From the NCBI GenBank assembly GCA_013204105.1, contig JABMOM010000011.1, forward strand, positions 1 through 43,808: a stretch of 43,808 bases of DNA, read 5' to 3'. A program made the position numbers and the translations under genes. Shown here piece by piece: positions 8,811 to 17,346 of this stretch; position 1 is the first letter of the stretch; each line of letters opens with the position of its first letter. The notes beneath the pieces were generated by a model. The model made no database searches. It was given only the letters and a program-made list of their open reading frames with translations, and was not told the DNA's origin. This DNA comes from Flavobacteriales bacterium. Its GTDB lineage: Bacteria; Bacteroidota; Bacteroidia; Flavobacteriales_G; Salibacteraceae.

Positions 8811-9453
8811 GGCCAAGGAACACACCCTGAAGGTTCAGAAAACAGCCCGCTTTTATACACTAGAACCTATGGGGGAGCATCGAGCAGATCTGCTCGCCAT
8901 ACATGGTTATCGTCAACTGGGAAAGTACTTCATCCATCAATTTAGTGCGCTGACAAAACTTGGAGTCAGAGTGATCGTCCCCGAAGGACTTCATCGGTTT
9001 TACATAGATGGCTATTCCGGACGGGTAGGAGCGAGTTGGATGACGAAAGAGGATAGGTTGTCTGACATCGACGACTACATCGCTTATCTCTCCCGGTTGT
9101 ACGAATCCATGGAACTGGGGAAGGTGCCTTTACATATCCTTGGGTTCAGTCAAGGCGGTCCTACCGCATGCCGATGGTTGGCCTCTACCGAGGTTGCCAT
9201 TTCCTCTTTGATCTTGCATTCAACCGTATTTCCGAACGACTTCGACTTTGAAGGTCAACGCGATCGGTTGCGAGAAATTCCCTCTTTCGCCATTTTTGGT
9301 GACGATGACCCTTTTGCGTCAGAAGCCACCATTCAGGAAAAGATGGCCTGGATGGAAGCGAAAGGGATAGCACCTGTCTTACTCCGTTTTAAGGGCGGAC
9401 ATGTGATCCATATCAATAGTATGATGTTGATATTCAACAGATTGATTGATTGA
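8800..9453 (+). CDS. Alpha/beta hydrolase (phospholipase/carboxylesterase-like)
   Basis: 217 residues from the ATG at 8800. Longer in-frame starts would run deep into the thioesterase gene and are not credible. LLAIHGYRQ (residues 31-39) is the oxyanion-hole strand. The nucleophile elbow is GFSQGG with Ser117. FGDDDPF supplies the acid near Asp170, and GGHVIH supplies the His (201 or 204). The layout matches the carboxylesterase/phospholipase (YpfH-like) group. Cytoplasmic, with no signal peptide. It overlaps the thioesterase gene and probably shares its transcript. Substrate unknown. Confidence 0.85.
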   Translation: MGSKAKEHTLKVQKTARFYTLEPMGEHRADLLAIHGYRQLGKYFIHQFSALTKLGVRVIVPEGLHRFYIDGYSGRVGASWMTKEDRLSDIDDYIAYLSRLYESMELGKVPLHILGFSQGGPTACRWLASTEVAISSLILHSTVFPNDFDFEGQRDRLREIPSFAIFGDDDPFASEATIQEKMAWMEAKGIAPVLLRFKGGHVIHINSMMLIFNRLID

Positions 9454-9673
9454 TTCTATTTTTGTTCTAACGTTAGTTTTCACCTCTTTGTCACCTCGAT
9501 CGATGAGGTGTTCAAACGCCTTTTCACCCCTGAGTAGAAGAACTTCGTCTTTCAGTATTGACGCGGGTTTCAAGGGGTGACCTTTTCAAGGATTCATTGT
9601 TGATGAACTGTCAAATGAAGGGCAAAACCCCGCTCTAAAGAAGCGATTTTTATAGTTCCAAAGAATCATCACT
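9454..9673. other. 220-bp intergenic region with hairpins
   Basis: No gene seen. It holds a perfect 10-bp palindrome CTAACGTTAG at 9467-9476 and a 6-bp-stem hairpin CACCTC-7nt-GAGGTG at 9492-9510, which could end the hydrolase transcript, although no T-run follows. TATTTTTG at 9457-9464 matches the -7 consensus but is about 210 bp from the next start. Confidence 0.4.
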
Positions 9674-12547
9674 TTGAGTCTACGACTTCATGGCCTATAT
9701 ATACCTGGGATCATATCCTGCAGAGCATTAGTGCTCTGTGCGATTCTGATGATTGCCGGGAGCTTTGATGTATTTGCAGAGGATCCCCCCCCTACGAAGG
9801 ACCCCGTGCCGAGTACACTTCTCGTCGACTTCCTCAAAGCGAGGTCTTACACAGCGCCTGTCATTGAGTGTCGCGATCAAGACTACCCAGTGTTTGGGGT
9901 TGATGTTAAGGTTTTCAACCTTGGACCAAAAATCAATTCCGGTTATTCAGATTACAACCCCGTCTTGGATAAGAAGGAATCCTTCTTGCTCTTCACATCG
10001 CGCAGAAACATCGAGAATGGTGAGGTCAAAGACGTGGATGGCCAGTACTACGAGAAGATGATGGTCTCGAGGAGGAAGAATGGGGTGTTCCAAGAGGCCG
10101 TTCCAATCACCCAGAACGATTCCCTATTTGGAAGACTTCCATCATCCGAGCGCCATGAGTCGCTCATTTTCCTTTCTTATTCCGAAGATCTTCTGATTAC
10201 CTACACGGATGAAAAGCTTTATTACTCTAACCGTATCGGAGACTTCTATACTGAGCCGGTCGAGTTCCCTAAAATCATCAACAAGGGTAAGTGGAAGCGA
10301 CACGCATCCATAACGGAAGATGGGAGGAAGCTCTACTTCACGACGGAATCTCAAAGTAGGGTAAGTAAAAACTTGAACCTGGATATTTGGGAGATCGAGC
10401 GGAAGGATGATGGAAGTTGGAAGCGACCGCAGCGAATTTCAGACGTTGTCAATTCACCGTATAACGAGGACAGTCCGGAAATTTCTCCAGATGGACGGTT
10501 TATATTCTTTTCCAGCAATCGCGTTGGCGGAATGGGTGGATATGACGTTTATATGGCCGAAAAGGTAGACGGCGAATGGCAGGAACCTAAGAATCTCTGT
10601 CAACCGATCAATACTGCAGGGGATGATATCTATTTCAAACTTTCCAGGAATGGCAACTATGCCTACTACTCCAGCAATGCCTTGGGCGGGGAGGGCAATA
10701 TGGATGTGTACAAGGTCGTATTGGATGTTCCGAGCATTGCCACATGCGCGAGCTACGCCTTTGGCCGACGCACCATCAACTATACATCGCCCTTTGAAAT
10801 CGATTTTTACGGACAGAACAAAGAGTTTTTCTGGGCGTTTGGCGATGGGCAGACCGGGGTAGGCGCCAGTATTAACCATGAGTACGGTGCTGATGGTGAC
10901 TACCAAGTAGTGCTCTACGTCCGAGATAAAGTATCTCAGCGCATTGTGAACACCGTTTTCTCCAAGACGGTTCGCGTTGACACCGAGCATTCCTCCGTGG
11001 ACATCCTCGGTCCAGATACGGCTGAATTAGGTCATGAATTCCATTTCGATGGCACCGATTCCTATGTTGAAGGTGCTCCTGCCACGGCTTATTATTGGAA
11101 AATTGACGGACAGCTTGTTTCGCGTGAGCCAGAGATCAACTACGAATTTACACGGGTAGGAACGCACAAAATTGAGTTGGAGGTTGGTGTCCTTGATGAA
11201 CGCGTGATGGAGCTAAGCAGTGCTTGCATTGCCCGCGAGGTTGAAGTCATCACTCCTTTTGAATACTCGCGCACGGTTGGGGCCAGCGAGGGGAGTGAAG
11301 GGTTCTCCTATAGCAGCATCATTCCTGATCAGGTGTTGTATGACATGGGCGTGAAGCAAAATGAAAATCCCCTGGACCTCGAAAACGATTACATCAAAAC
11401 GTGGCAAGGCGAGGCCAAATCTTTTAGTGCCTTTGAAAATGACCGTTCGCCGGGCATATCCCTCGACAAATTGATCGACGTGTCAAAGCCAATGCACGGA
11501 ACCGTCAAGGTGAAGAACACCAACTACGGACTGCTCGTTTATGAGCCCAGAAGTGATTTTTCAGGTTACGATAAATTCACCTATACTGCTAGATCCAAAG
11601 CGGGACAAATAGCGACGGCTACCGTAGTCGTCAGTGTCATGCAGCGTGTGGATGAAATGAGGGGACAGAACGTGACCAATGATGAAGTTGAAATTGACGT
11701 AGGCGAAGAATCCGTGAAGATATTCCCGCTACAAAATGACCAGCACGACCTCGGCTCAAATCAGAGAATTGTTGACCTCTCCCAACCTTCTAATGGAACG
11801 GTGCAGCAATTAGGGTTACAAGGCTTGCTTGAATACTCTCCAACCGCGAGTTTTCAGGGGACCGATGCCTTTACGTATACTGTACAGGACGAAGAAGGGG
11901 CCCAAAGCACGGCGAGCGTTATCATTCGATCGAAGGACATTACAAAGACAAAGTTGTACGCCAATCCTGACTACGTTGAAATTAAGCAAGGGGATAAGGC
12001 ACGGGTCAAGGTATTGGAAAACGATGTCTTTAAAGGAAAAGTGAACATCATCAGCGTTGGCGCCCCAAAGCACGGGGCTACGCGGGTGATCAATCCATTA
12101 AGTGGTGATGTTTTCTACGGACCCGACAATGATTTTGTAGGAACCGATGCATTTACCTATACACTCGAAGACGAAGAGGGGCGCCGCACTGCTACAAGTG
12201 TAACGGTGGTCGTGACGGAGAATATCGTGACCAATAAACCGCTTGTATTGGAAACCACTCAAGGAACACCCGTCAATGCCTTCATTTTCGAAGAGTTCAA
12301 TATCCCTGCCGGCTATGAGTTGTCTGGTAAAGTCAATGCGAAAAATGGCAAGGTTCAAGTCATTGATAGTAAAAATGGCATTGTCAATTATGCTCCCAAC
12401 CAGGAGTTCGCTGGATTTGAAATGTTTTATGTAGGGGTTGAAAAGGATGGAGAGAGTCTAGAATTGGGTGTGATCGTGAAGGTAAAGGCGGTTCAAAGCC
12501 TGATGGAGAAGTACGGCATTTCTCCAACACCCTCTTCATTAATGTAA
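9674..12547 (+). CDS. N-terminal part of a giant PD40/PKD/Ig-like surface protein (frameshifted)
   Basis: 957 residues. The start is TTG at 9674, giving a signal peptide that ends near residue 36 (DVFAE); an internal ATG at 9749 would leave too little of it. Residues 80-335 form a PD40 propeller with repeats such as SPDGRFIFFSSNRVGGMGGYDVYMAE. Residues 360-435 are a PKD domain (FGDGQTGVG...HEYGADGDYQV), followed by a second PKD-like domain. From 580 on come four Big_9-type Ig-like repeats with the pattern GT...V.Y.P...F.G.D.FTYT..DEEG. The frame then hits a stop at 12545, in the middle of a repeat that continues in another frame downstream. Together with the next entry this is one protein of about 2070 residues, probably outer-membrane or cell-wall associated. 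Confidence 0.85.
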   Translation: MSLRLHGLYIPGIISCRALVLCAILMIAGSFDVFAEDPPPTKDPVPSTLLVDFLKARSYTAPVIECRDQDYPVFGVDVKVFNLGPKINSGYSDYNPVLDKKESFLLFTSRRNIENGEVKDVDGQYYEKMMVSRRKNGVFQEAVPITQNDSLFGRLPSSERHESLIFLSYSEDLLITYTDEKLYYSNRIGDFYTEPVEFPKIINKGKWKRHASITEDGRKLYFTTESQSRVSKNLNLDIWEIERKDDGSWKRPQRISDVVNSPYNEDSPEISPDGRFIFFSSNRVGGMGGYDVYMAEKVDGEWQEPKNLCQPINTAGDDIYFKLSRNGNYAYYSSNALGGEGNMDVYKVVLDVPSIATCASYAFGRRTINYTSPFEIDFYGQNKEFFWAFGDGQTGVGASINHEYGADGDYQVVLYVRDKVSQRIVNTVFSKTVRVDTEHSSVDILGPDTAELGHEFHFDGTDSYVEGAPATAYYWKIDGQLVSREPEINYEFTRVGTHKIELEVGVLDERVMELSSACIAREVEVITPFEYSRTVGASEGSEGFSYSSIIPDQVLYDMGVKQNENPLDLENDYIKTWQGEAKSFSAFENDRSPGISLDKLIDVSKPMHGTVKVKNTNYGLLVYEPRSDFSGYDKFTYTARSKAGQIATATVVVSVMQRVDEMRGQNVTNDEVEIDVGEESVKIFPLQNDQHDLGSNQRIVDLSQPSNGTVQQLGLQGLLEYSPTASFQGTDAFTYTVQDEEGAQSTASVIIRSKDITKTKLYANPDYVEIKQGDKARVKVLENDVFKGKVNIISVGAPKHGATRVINPLSGDVFYGPDNDFVGTDAFTYTLEDEEGRRTATSVTVVVTENIVTNKPLVLETTQGTPVNAFIFEEFNIPAGYELSGKVNAKNGKVQVIDSKNGIVNYAPNQEFAGFEMFYVGVEKDGESLELGVIVKVKAVQSLMEKYGISPTPSSLM
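12510..12545 (+). other. Frameshift position between the two halves of the giant PD40-OmpA gene
   Basis: Frame 2 stops at 12545-12547. In frame 1, the codons from about 12520 onward encode NTLFINVNGRTIIDVRKF and run without a stop into the next ORF. Total length 9674-15894 is 2 modulo 3, so one base is missing or two are extra. The switch lies in this interval, which includes CCC at 12530-12532. No X-XXY-YYZ slippery heptamer is visible. Confidence 0.8.
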
Positions 12548-12591
12548 ATGGCCGCACCATTATTGATGTACGGAAGTTCGCCTATAGCAAG

Positions 12592-15500
12592 TTGACCGAG
12601 GATCAAATGATGATTGCGATTCGCGAAGCATTCGATGCAGCAGAACTCTTGGATGAAAGTCAGATTGGGTTCAGCTATAACACACTCGAGAAAGAGCAAT
12701 ACGCAATCACGTATCAGATCCAGGACGATGAGGGAAATCTTTTTGCAGGTTCTATCATCATTAATCCGGTAGATGAATTGGGAATTCCAATTGTTACCAA
12801 GATGGTGCTGGTTCAAGATGTCGTGGAGACGCGGACAAATACGCCCCTCACGGTTCTTCCAATGCTCAATGATCGTCACCTCAAAGGACGCAGCATGAAG
12901 ATTGTCGACGTTACTTCACCTATGAATGGAACGGTGGTGATGAATGGCATTGATGGATCGGTCCTCTATATTCCAAACCTAGACTATCACGGCACGGACG
13001 CATTTACCTATACCGTGCAGGATGAAGCAGGAGTCAAGTCAACCTCAGCCGTCAGCATTGTGGTACTGAACCAGGTTGAATTCGCCCTTGAGGCGAGGGG
13101 ATACAATCCCAATTTAAAAGCCTTCGATTACGTAGCATTGGCCGCGGACGAGCAGTCCTTCAACCCCGAGAAGATCATTGATGCAACCAACGGACTCTTC
13201 GGCATGGTGGAAGTTGTCAATGCGTATACCGGCGAAGTGAAGTATAAGCCAAATCAAGGCTTTGCTGGAGAGGATCGCTTCAGTTTCACCATGCAACACA
13301 CAGACGGTTCGGCATCCTCTCACTCGATTCTTGCAGTAGTGGATGAGAGAAATGAATTTATTGATGGTACAAGACAAATAGAAGGGCGTGTGGTGCTCTA
13401 TACCGATGAAGTGATGTATCACTACGGATTGTTCAACAAGATTCATCCGGAAGGAAAGGCGATGAAGATTGTAGCTGTACAAAGCGAGCGAGAAGGAACT
13501 ACAGACATCATCGATCAAGCAGCATTTGCATATCGTCCGATTGACGGATTCAAAGGAATGGACAAGTTGACCTTCACCGTAATGGACGAGGAAGGTAATC
13601 TCCAAAAGAACGAAGTCTTCATAGAGGTCAAAGACAAGACGGCTCGTATGGATCTTGCTACGATCAACTTCGAAACCCCGGTAAATATTCCACTGGAATT
13701 GTCGCTAAAGGGAGAGGCTGTAAACGTTGTTTATCATGATCATACGCAACCTGAAAGTGGTCAATTGAAAATGATTTCGAGGGAAAACCTATCCTTCCGA
13801 TACGATGCGAATGCAGAAGGTGACGTGGAGAAATTCCGAGTAGCGCTCAAGTCTTCAGAGAATAGGCTTTTGTATATCGACGTGGTGATCGATGTGAAAC
13901 CAGCGGTAGATTTGGCCATCGACGCGCCGTCCATCGGTGATTTTGAATATCAAGTCGAGAAAGACCCAAGCGGCAAATTGCTTTCAGCTACGCAAGGGCG
14001 TAAAGGAGAGGTGAAGTACGATCCAATGACTGGCACCATTTCATATGACCCGTATGCTGCGGCCGTTGGAAGGGATTTCGTCTCTTATATCACTGAGATG
14101 GCGAATGGCTCAATTGCGCAGGAAAAAATTCAGATCCTGCATGTTGAACACAAGAAATTCACGGCGAAGCAAGACAAATACGTTCAAACCGAAGTAGCCA
14201 GCAATGCTCCAGTCTTGATCTACGCTTTCTCTAATATGAGTGCGAAAGAACTGATAGGTACTGCCTTGACTAAGATCAAGGGAGCCGATGAGGGTGAGGT
14301 TAAGATACTGGACGCAGAAAGAGGGATCATTGAATTTATTCCGAGAGAAGGAACCGTTGCCGACGGGTTTACCTACCGATTGGAAAATGTGAATGGCGGG
14401 AAGCAGGACGTTACGGTGAACTTAATCATCAATGAGTCTAAGTCATTGCAACAGCAGGTTTTGACAATCACGGCGGCTAAAGACGTCAAAACATTTGATT
14501 ATCAAGTTTTGGATTACTTGGAACAGAACAAGCTCGCGTTCATGAGTGTTTCTGACGGAACGTTCGATGAATCATTTATAGAGGTCCTGGACGCGAAAAA
14601 GGGCGTATTTACTTACACATCGAGTGCTCCGATTGGAAGCGACGATATCTTGATCGTTGAGGCGATGGATGAAGAAGGCAATGTCGTGCAAATCCCTGTC
14701 AGGATTCAGATGGTCGATCAAAAGGCGTATTCTGCAGCAAACTTGACGTATAACAACCTTTCCAGTGTAGAGTCGAACAAGGACTCCTACCATACGGTTT
14801 TGGGCAGGAATGAGAAAGAATACACGCTGATAAGTGTTTCAAACGCTAAAGCGGGAGCGGTGCGTATAATGAATGCTGCTCAGGGAATTGTTCGGTATAG
14901 TCCATATCCAGGGTTCGTTGGAGAAGACAGCTACGTGTTTGAGTACATAGACTCGGACGGAAATATATTCCAGAAGGAAATGGAAGTGGTAGTTAGGGAC
15001 GAAAGCGCAGGTGTGATCTCAATGTCTGAAATCGAGCGACAAAGCCAACAAATCGAAGAAAAGGTTAGCAATATCACAGAGGATTTAGCCCTGGCACAAC
15101 AAGAGTCCATCGCTAATTTGCCAGAGGAGAGCGATGAGGAAATTCAACGTGCCATTGCCGCATCTAGAGAACAAGAACGCCTGGAAGCTGAAGCTCGCAA
15201 AGCGAAGAGATTAGAAGATGAGCGATTGGCGAAATTGGAAGATGAGCGAAAAGTACAAGAAGCCGCGGAAGCGCTCTTGGCTTCTCAGCAAACGGAAAAC
15301 GAAGTGGCTCATGCGGATGCTAATAAAACAGCAGAAGTCGCATTATCTCTGAAGGAAAAAGAGTTCGAAGAAAAGCGTCGTGCAGAAGAGACAGCAAAAA
15401 AAGAAACAGCTGAGAAGGCTAGGAAAGAGGCAGATGAGGAACGCATCCGAAAGAAGGAATTGGCAGCGCAGCAATCGAAGGCCAGTGGTGCATCCCAAAA

Positions 15501-15894
15501 AGAAGACAATGTGGTGTTCCGAAACATTTTGTTCGATTTCGATAAGAGTGATTTGCGTCCGCTGAGCATCAATGAATTAAACAAGATCCACACTTTCATG
15601 TTGGACAACCCGAAATATGAATTGCAGCTGGATGGTCATGCAGACTGGATTGGCACGATAGAGTACAACCTAGCGCTGTCCGAGCGCAGAGCGAAGCAGG
15701 CGTATGAATACTTGACGCAAAAGGGCATTCCTGACGGACGCATGGTGTATCAGTTTTATGGAGAAGCTATCCCAGTGGCTCCTAATACTAATCCGGACGG
15801 AACGGACAATCCGGACGGTCGTCAGCTCAACAGAAGGTGTGAGTTTGAAGTGAAGGAGAGCGGCACAGCTTCAAACATCAAGCTGAAATTCTAG
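12592..15894 (+). CDS. C-terminal part of the giant Ig-like/OmpA surface protein (frameshifted)
   Basis: 1100 residues from a TTG at 12592, but the homologous frame is open further upstream to at least 12520, so this start is probably artificial. The first 800 residues are further Big_9/cadherin-like repeats, e.g. MNGTVVMNG...YHGTDAFTYTVQDEAG and the divergent FAGEDRFSFTMQHTDG. Residues about 806-963 are a Glu/Lys/Ala-rich coiled coil resembling TolA. Residues 975-1095 are an OmpA-like peptidoglycan-binding domain: NILFDFDKSDLRP, DGHADWIG, then N-LALSERRA, keeping the Asp and Arg used for diaminopimelate binding. A periplasm-spanning anchor with its C-terminus on peptidoglycan is likely. It ends 12 bp from the convergent FAH gene. 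Confidence 0.85.
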   Translation: MTEDQMMIAIREAFDAAELLDESQIGFSYNTLEKEQYAITYQIQDDEGNLFAGSIIINPVDELGIPIVTKMVLVQDVVETRTNTPLTVLPMLNDRHLKGRSMKIVDVTSPMNGTVVMNGIDGSVLYIPNLDYHGTDAFTYTVQDEAGVKSTSAVSIVVLNQVEFALEARGYNPNLKAFDYVALAADEQSFNPEKIIDATNGLFGMVEVVNAYTGEVKYKPNQGFAGEDRFSFTMQHTDGSASSHSILAVVDERNEFIDGTRQIEGRVVLYTDEVMYHYGLFNKIHPEGKAMKIVAVQSEREGTTDIIDQAAFAYRPIDGFKGMDKLTFTVMDEEGNLQKNEVFIEVKDKTARMDLATINFETPVNIPLELSLKGEAVNVVYHDHTQPESGQLKMISRENLSFRYDANAEGDVEKFRVALKSSENRLLYIDVVIDVKPAVDLAIDAPSIGDFEYQVEKDPSGKLLSATQGRKGEVKYDPMTGTISYDPYAAAVGRDFVSYITEMANGSIAQEKIQILHVEHKKFTAKQDKYVQTEVASNAPVLIYAFSNMSAKELIGTALTKIKGADEGEVKILDAERGIIEFIPREGTVADGFTYRLENVNGGKQDVTVNLIINESKSLQQQVLTITAAKDVKTFDYQVLDYLEQNKLAFMSVSDGTFDESFIEVLDAKKGVFTYTSSAPIGSDDILIVEAMDEEGNVVQIPVRIQMVDQKAYSAANLTYNNLSSVESNKDSYHTVLGRNEKEYTLISVSNAKAGAVRIMNAAQGIVRYSPYPGFVGEDSYVFEYIDSDGNIFQKEMEVVVRDESAGVISMSEIERQSQQIEEKVSNITEDLALAQQESIANLPEESDEEIQRAIAASREQERLEAEARKAKRLEDERLAKLEDERKVQEAAEALLASQQTENEVAHADANKTAEVALSLKEKEFEEKRRAEETAKKETAEKARKEADEERIRKKELAAQQSKASGASQKEDNVVFRNILFDFDKSDLRPLSINELNKIHTFMLDNPKYELQLDGHADWIGTIEYNLALSERRAKQAYEYLTQKGIPDGRMVYQFYGEAIPVAPNTNPDGTDNPDGRQLNRRCEFEVKESGTASNIKLKF

Positions 15895-15906
15895 TCGGGA
15901 TCCCGT

Positions 15907-16518
15907 TTATTTCACCTTTACTTTCAGCAAGGAACGCCCACCCAAGAAGGCTTCTAGCACATCGTTTTCTGTAACCGGCCCGACTCCCGCGGGTGTCCCG
16001 GTAAAAATAAGGTCGCCCATCTTCAAGGTCATGAATTGAGAAACGTGACTGATGATGTGATTCACTGAAAAAATCATTTCGGATGTGTTTACGGACTGCA
16101 CCGAAGTCCCATTCTTTTCGAGGTGGATATTCAATCCTTGGACATCTCCAAGGTCTTCAATGGGTAAAAATGTGCCAACGGGTGCACTTCCGTCAAAAGC
16201 TTTGGCTTTTTCCCATGGCAATCCTTTGGATTTTAAGGCCGTCTGCACGTCCCTTGCGGTGAAGTCTATACCAACACTCACCTCGCTGTAGTATCGAGGT
16301 GCGAACCGCTCCTCTATGCTCTTACCCACCCGATCGATGCGCACCACCAATTCTAATTCATGGTGTACGTCATTCGAAAAGGAGGGAATGAAGAATGGAT
16401 TATGCTTTAGGAGCAATGAGGTCTCCGGCTTTAAAAAGATCACTGGCTCGGTTGGAACTTGATTATTCAGCTCCTTGGCGTGATCTACATAATTGCGTCC
16501 TACACAAATGATTTTCAT
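15907..16518 (-). CDS. Fumarylacetoacetate hydrolase (FAH) family protein
   Basis: 203 residues, the short FAHD1-like form. It starts MKIICVGRNYVDHAKEL, typical of acylpyruvase/FAHD1 proteins. Metal ligands are Glu54 and Glu56 (HHELELVV) and Asp85 (GIDFTARD). KGLPWEKAKAFDGSAPVG and FTGTPAGVGPV are family signatures. Related enzymes hydrolyse acylpyruvates or decarboxylate oxaloacetate with Mg2+ in the cytosol. It starts 3 bp after the stop of the exonuclease gene (minus strand), so the two genes probably form an operon driven from the element at 17322. Confidence 0.9.
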   Translation of the reverse strand: MKIICVGRNYVDHAKELNNQVPTEPVIFLKPETSLLLKHNPFFIPSFSNDVHHELELVVRIDRVGKSIEERFAPRYYSEVSVGIDFTARDVQTALKSKGLPWEKAKAFDGSAPVGTFLPIEDLGDVQGLNIHLEKNGTSVQSVNTSEMIFSVNHIISHVSQFMTLKMGDLIFTGTPAGVGPVTENDVLEAFLGGRSLLKVKVK

Positions 16519-16521
16519 CTA

Positions 16522-17316
16522 TCACGCGTCTTTCGAAGTCTGCTTATTCTGTTTCCACCGATCCATGATATCCCTGAAAACCTTTTTAGTCGATAAAGGG
16601 AAGTCACCTTGCATAAGCCAGCCGTAATATCCTGGTTCTTTGGTGTAGACATCTTCTACGAGCTTCCCTTTGAATTTTCCAAAGTTGATGCATTCCCGAC
16701 CCTGCTCATCGAAGACGATCCTACCCATGATGTCTGCAGCATTGTGATACTTGGAAAATTTCTCCAAAAATTCAGCATCTGGCTGTAATGTTTCGCTGTA
16801 ACGTTCTAGTTGTGCCTCGAGTATCTCATAGGTAGCCAAGGTATCTGCCATTGCGCTGTGCGCGTCGGTCAAGTCTTTGTCCAAATAAAACCGGTAGGCG
16901 GCAACGAGCGTACGTTGCTCCATTTTGTGAAAGATGTTCTGCACATCGATCATGCGTCGGTTTTGAAAATCAAATTCAATGCCCGCCCGGAAGAATTCTT
17001 CTACGAGCATGGGGATGTCAAACTTGTTGCTGTTGTATCCTGCAAGGTCACACTCAAAAAGGTATTTGAAGAGTGCAGGTGCTAAATCCTTGAAACTGGG
17101 TTCATCTTTAACGTCGTCATTGGAAATGCCGTGAATCTTTGTCGATTCTTCGCTGATGGGCATTTCCGGATTAACACGGTGTAGTCTGTCCGTCTTGCTG
17201 CCGTCAGGATTGAGTTTGATGATGGCTATTTCAACGATTCGGTCGGAGCCAACAGATATACCTGTCGTTTCTAAATCGATGAAAGCTAAAGGGCGTTCGA
17301 GTTTTAAAGATGTCAT
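16522..17316 (-). CDS. DEDDh-family 3'-5' exonuclease (DnaQ-like)
   Basis: 264 residues. The exonuclease domain spans residues 8-170: Exo I FIDLETTG with Asp14 and Glu16, Exo II GYNSNKFDIPML with Asp100, and Exo III DAHSAMADTLATYE with His153 and Asp158. This is a complete DEDDh active site, so the protein is predicted to be active. The C-terminal 60 residues hold a small motif, INFGKFKGK...GYYGWLMQGDFP, found in RNase T/ExoX-like proteins that may add nucleic-acid contacts. It may be a stand-alone proofreading or repair nuclease. It precedes the FAH gene by 3 bp in the same transcript. Confidence 0.92.
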   Translation of the reverse strand: MTSLKLERPLAFIDLETTGISVGSDRIVEIAIIKLNPDGSKTDRLHRVNPEMPISEESTKIHGISNDDVKDEPSFKDLAPALFKYLFECDLAGYNSNKFDIPMLVEEFFRAGIEFDFQNRRMIDVQNIFHKMEQRTLVAAYRFYLDKDLTDAHSAMADTLATYEILEAQLERYSETLQPDAEFLEKFSKYHNAADIMGRIVFDEQGRECINFGKFKGKLVEDVYTKEPGYYGWLMQGDFPLSTKKVFRDIMDRWKQNKQTSKDA

Positions 17317-17321
17317 GCGTC

Positions 17322-17329
17322 CAAAGGTA
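17322..17329 (-). promoter_or_regulatory. Bacteroidota -7 element for the exonuclease-FAH operon
   Basis: TACCTTTG on the minus strand, 5 bp before the ATG at 17316. A start site at the usual distance would give an almost leaderless mRNA. No spaced TTG seen. Confidence 0.4.
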
Positions 17330-17346
17330 CGGGCGCAGGATGGAAG

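Noticed and set aside
12510-12545. Programmed ribosomal frameshift at the giant gene split
   Set aside because: No slippery heptamer in the right phase and no obvious downstream structure; an indel is simpler.
15896-15905. Palindrome CGGGATCCCG between convergent genes as a bidirectional terminator
   Set aside because: Four-base stem with a two-base loop; too short, although its position between two stops is suggestive.
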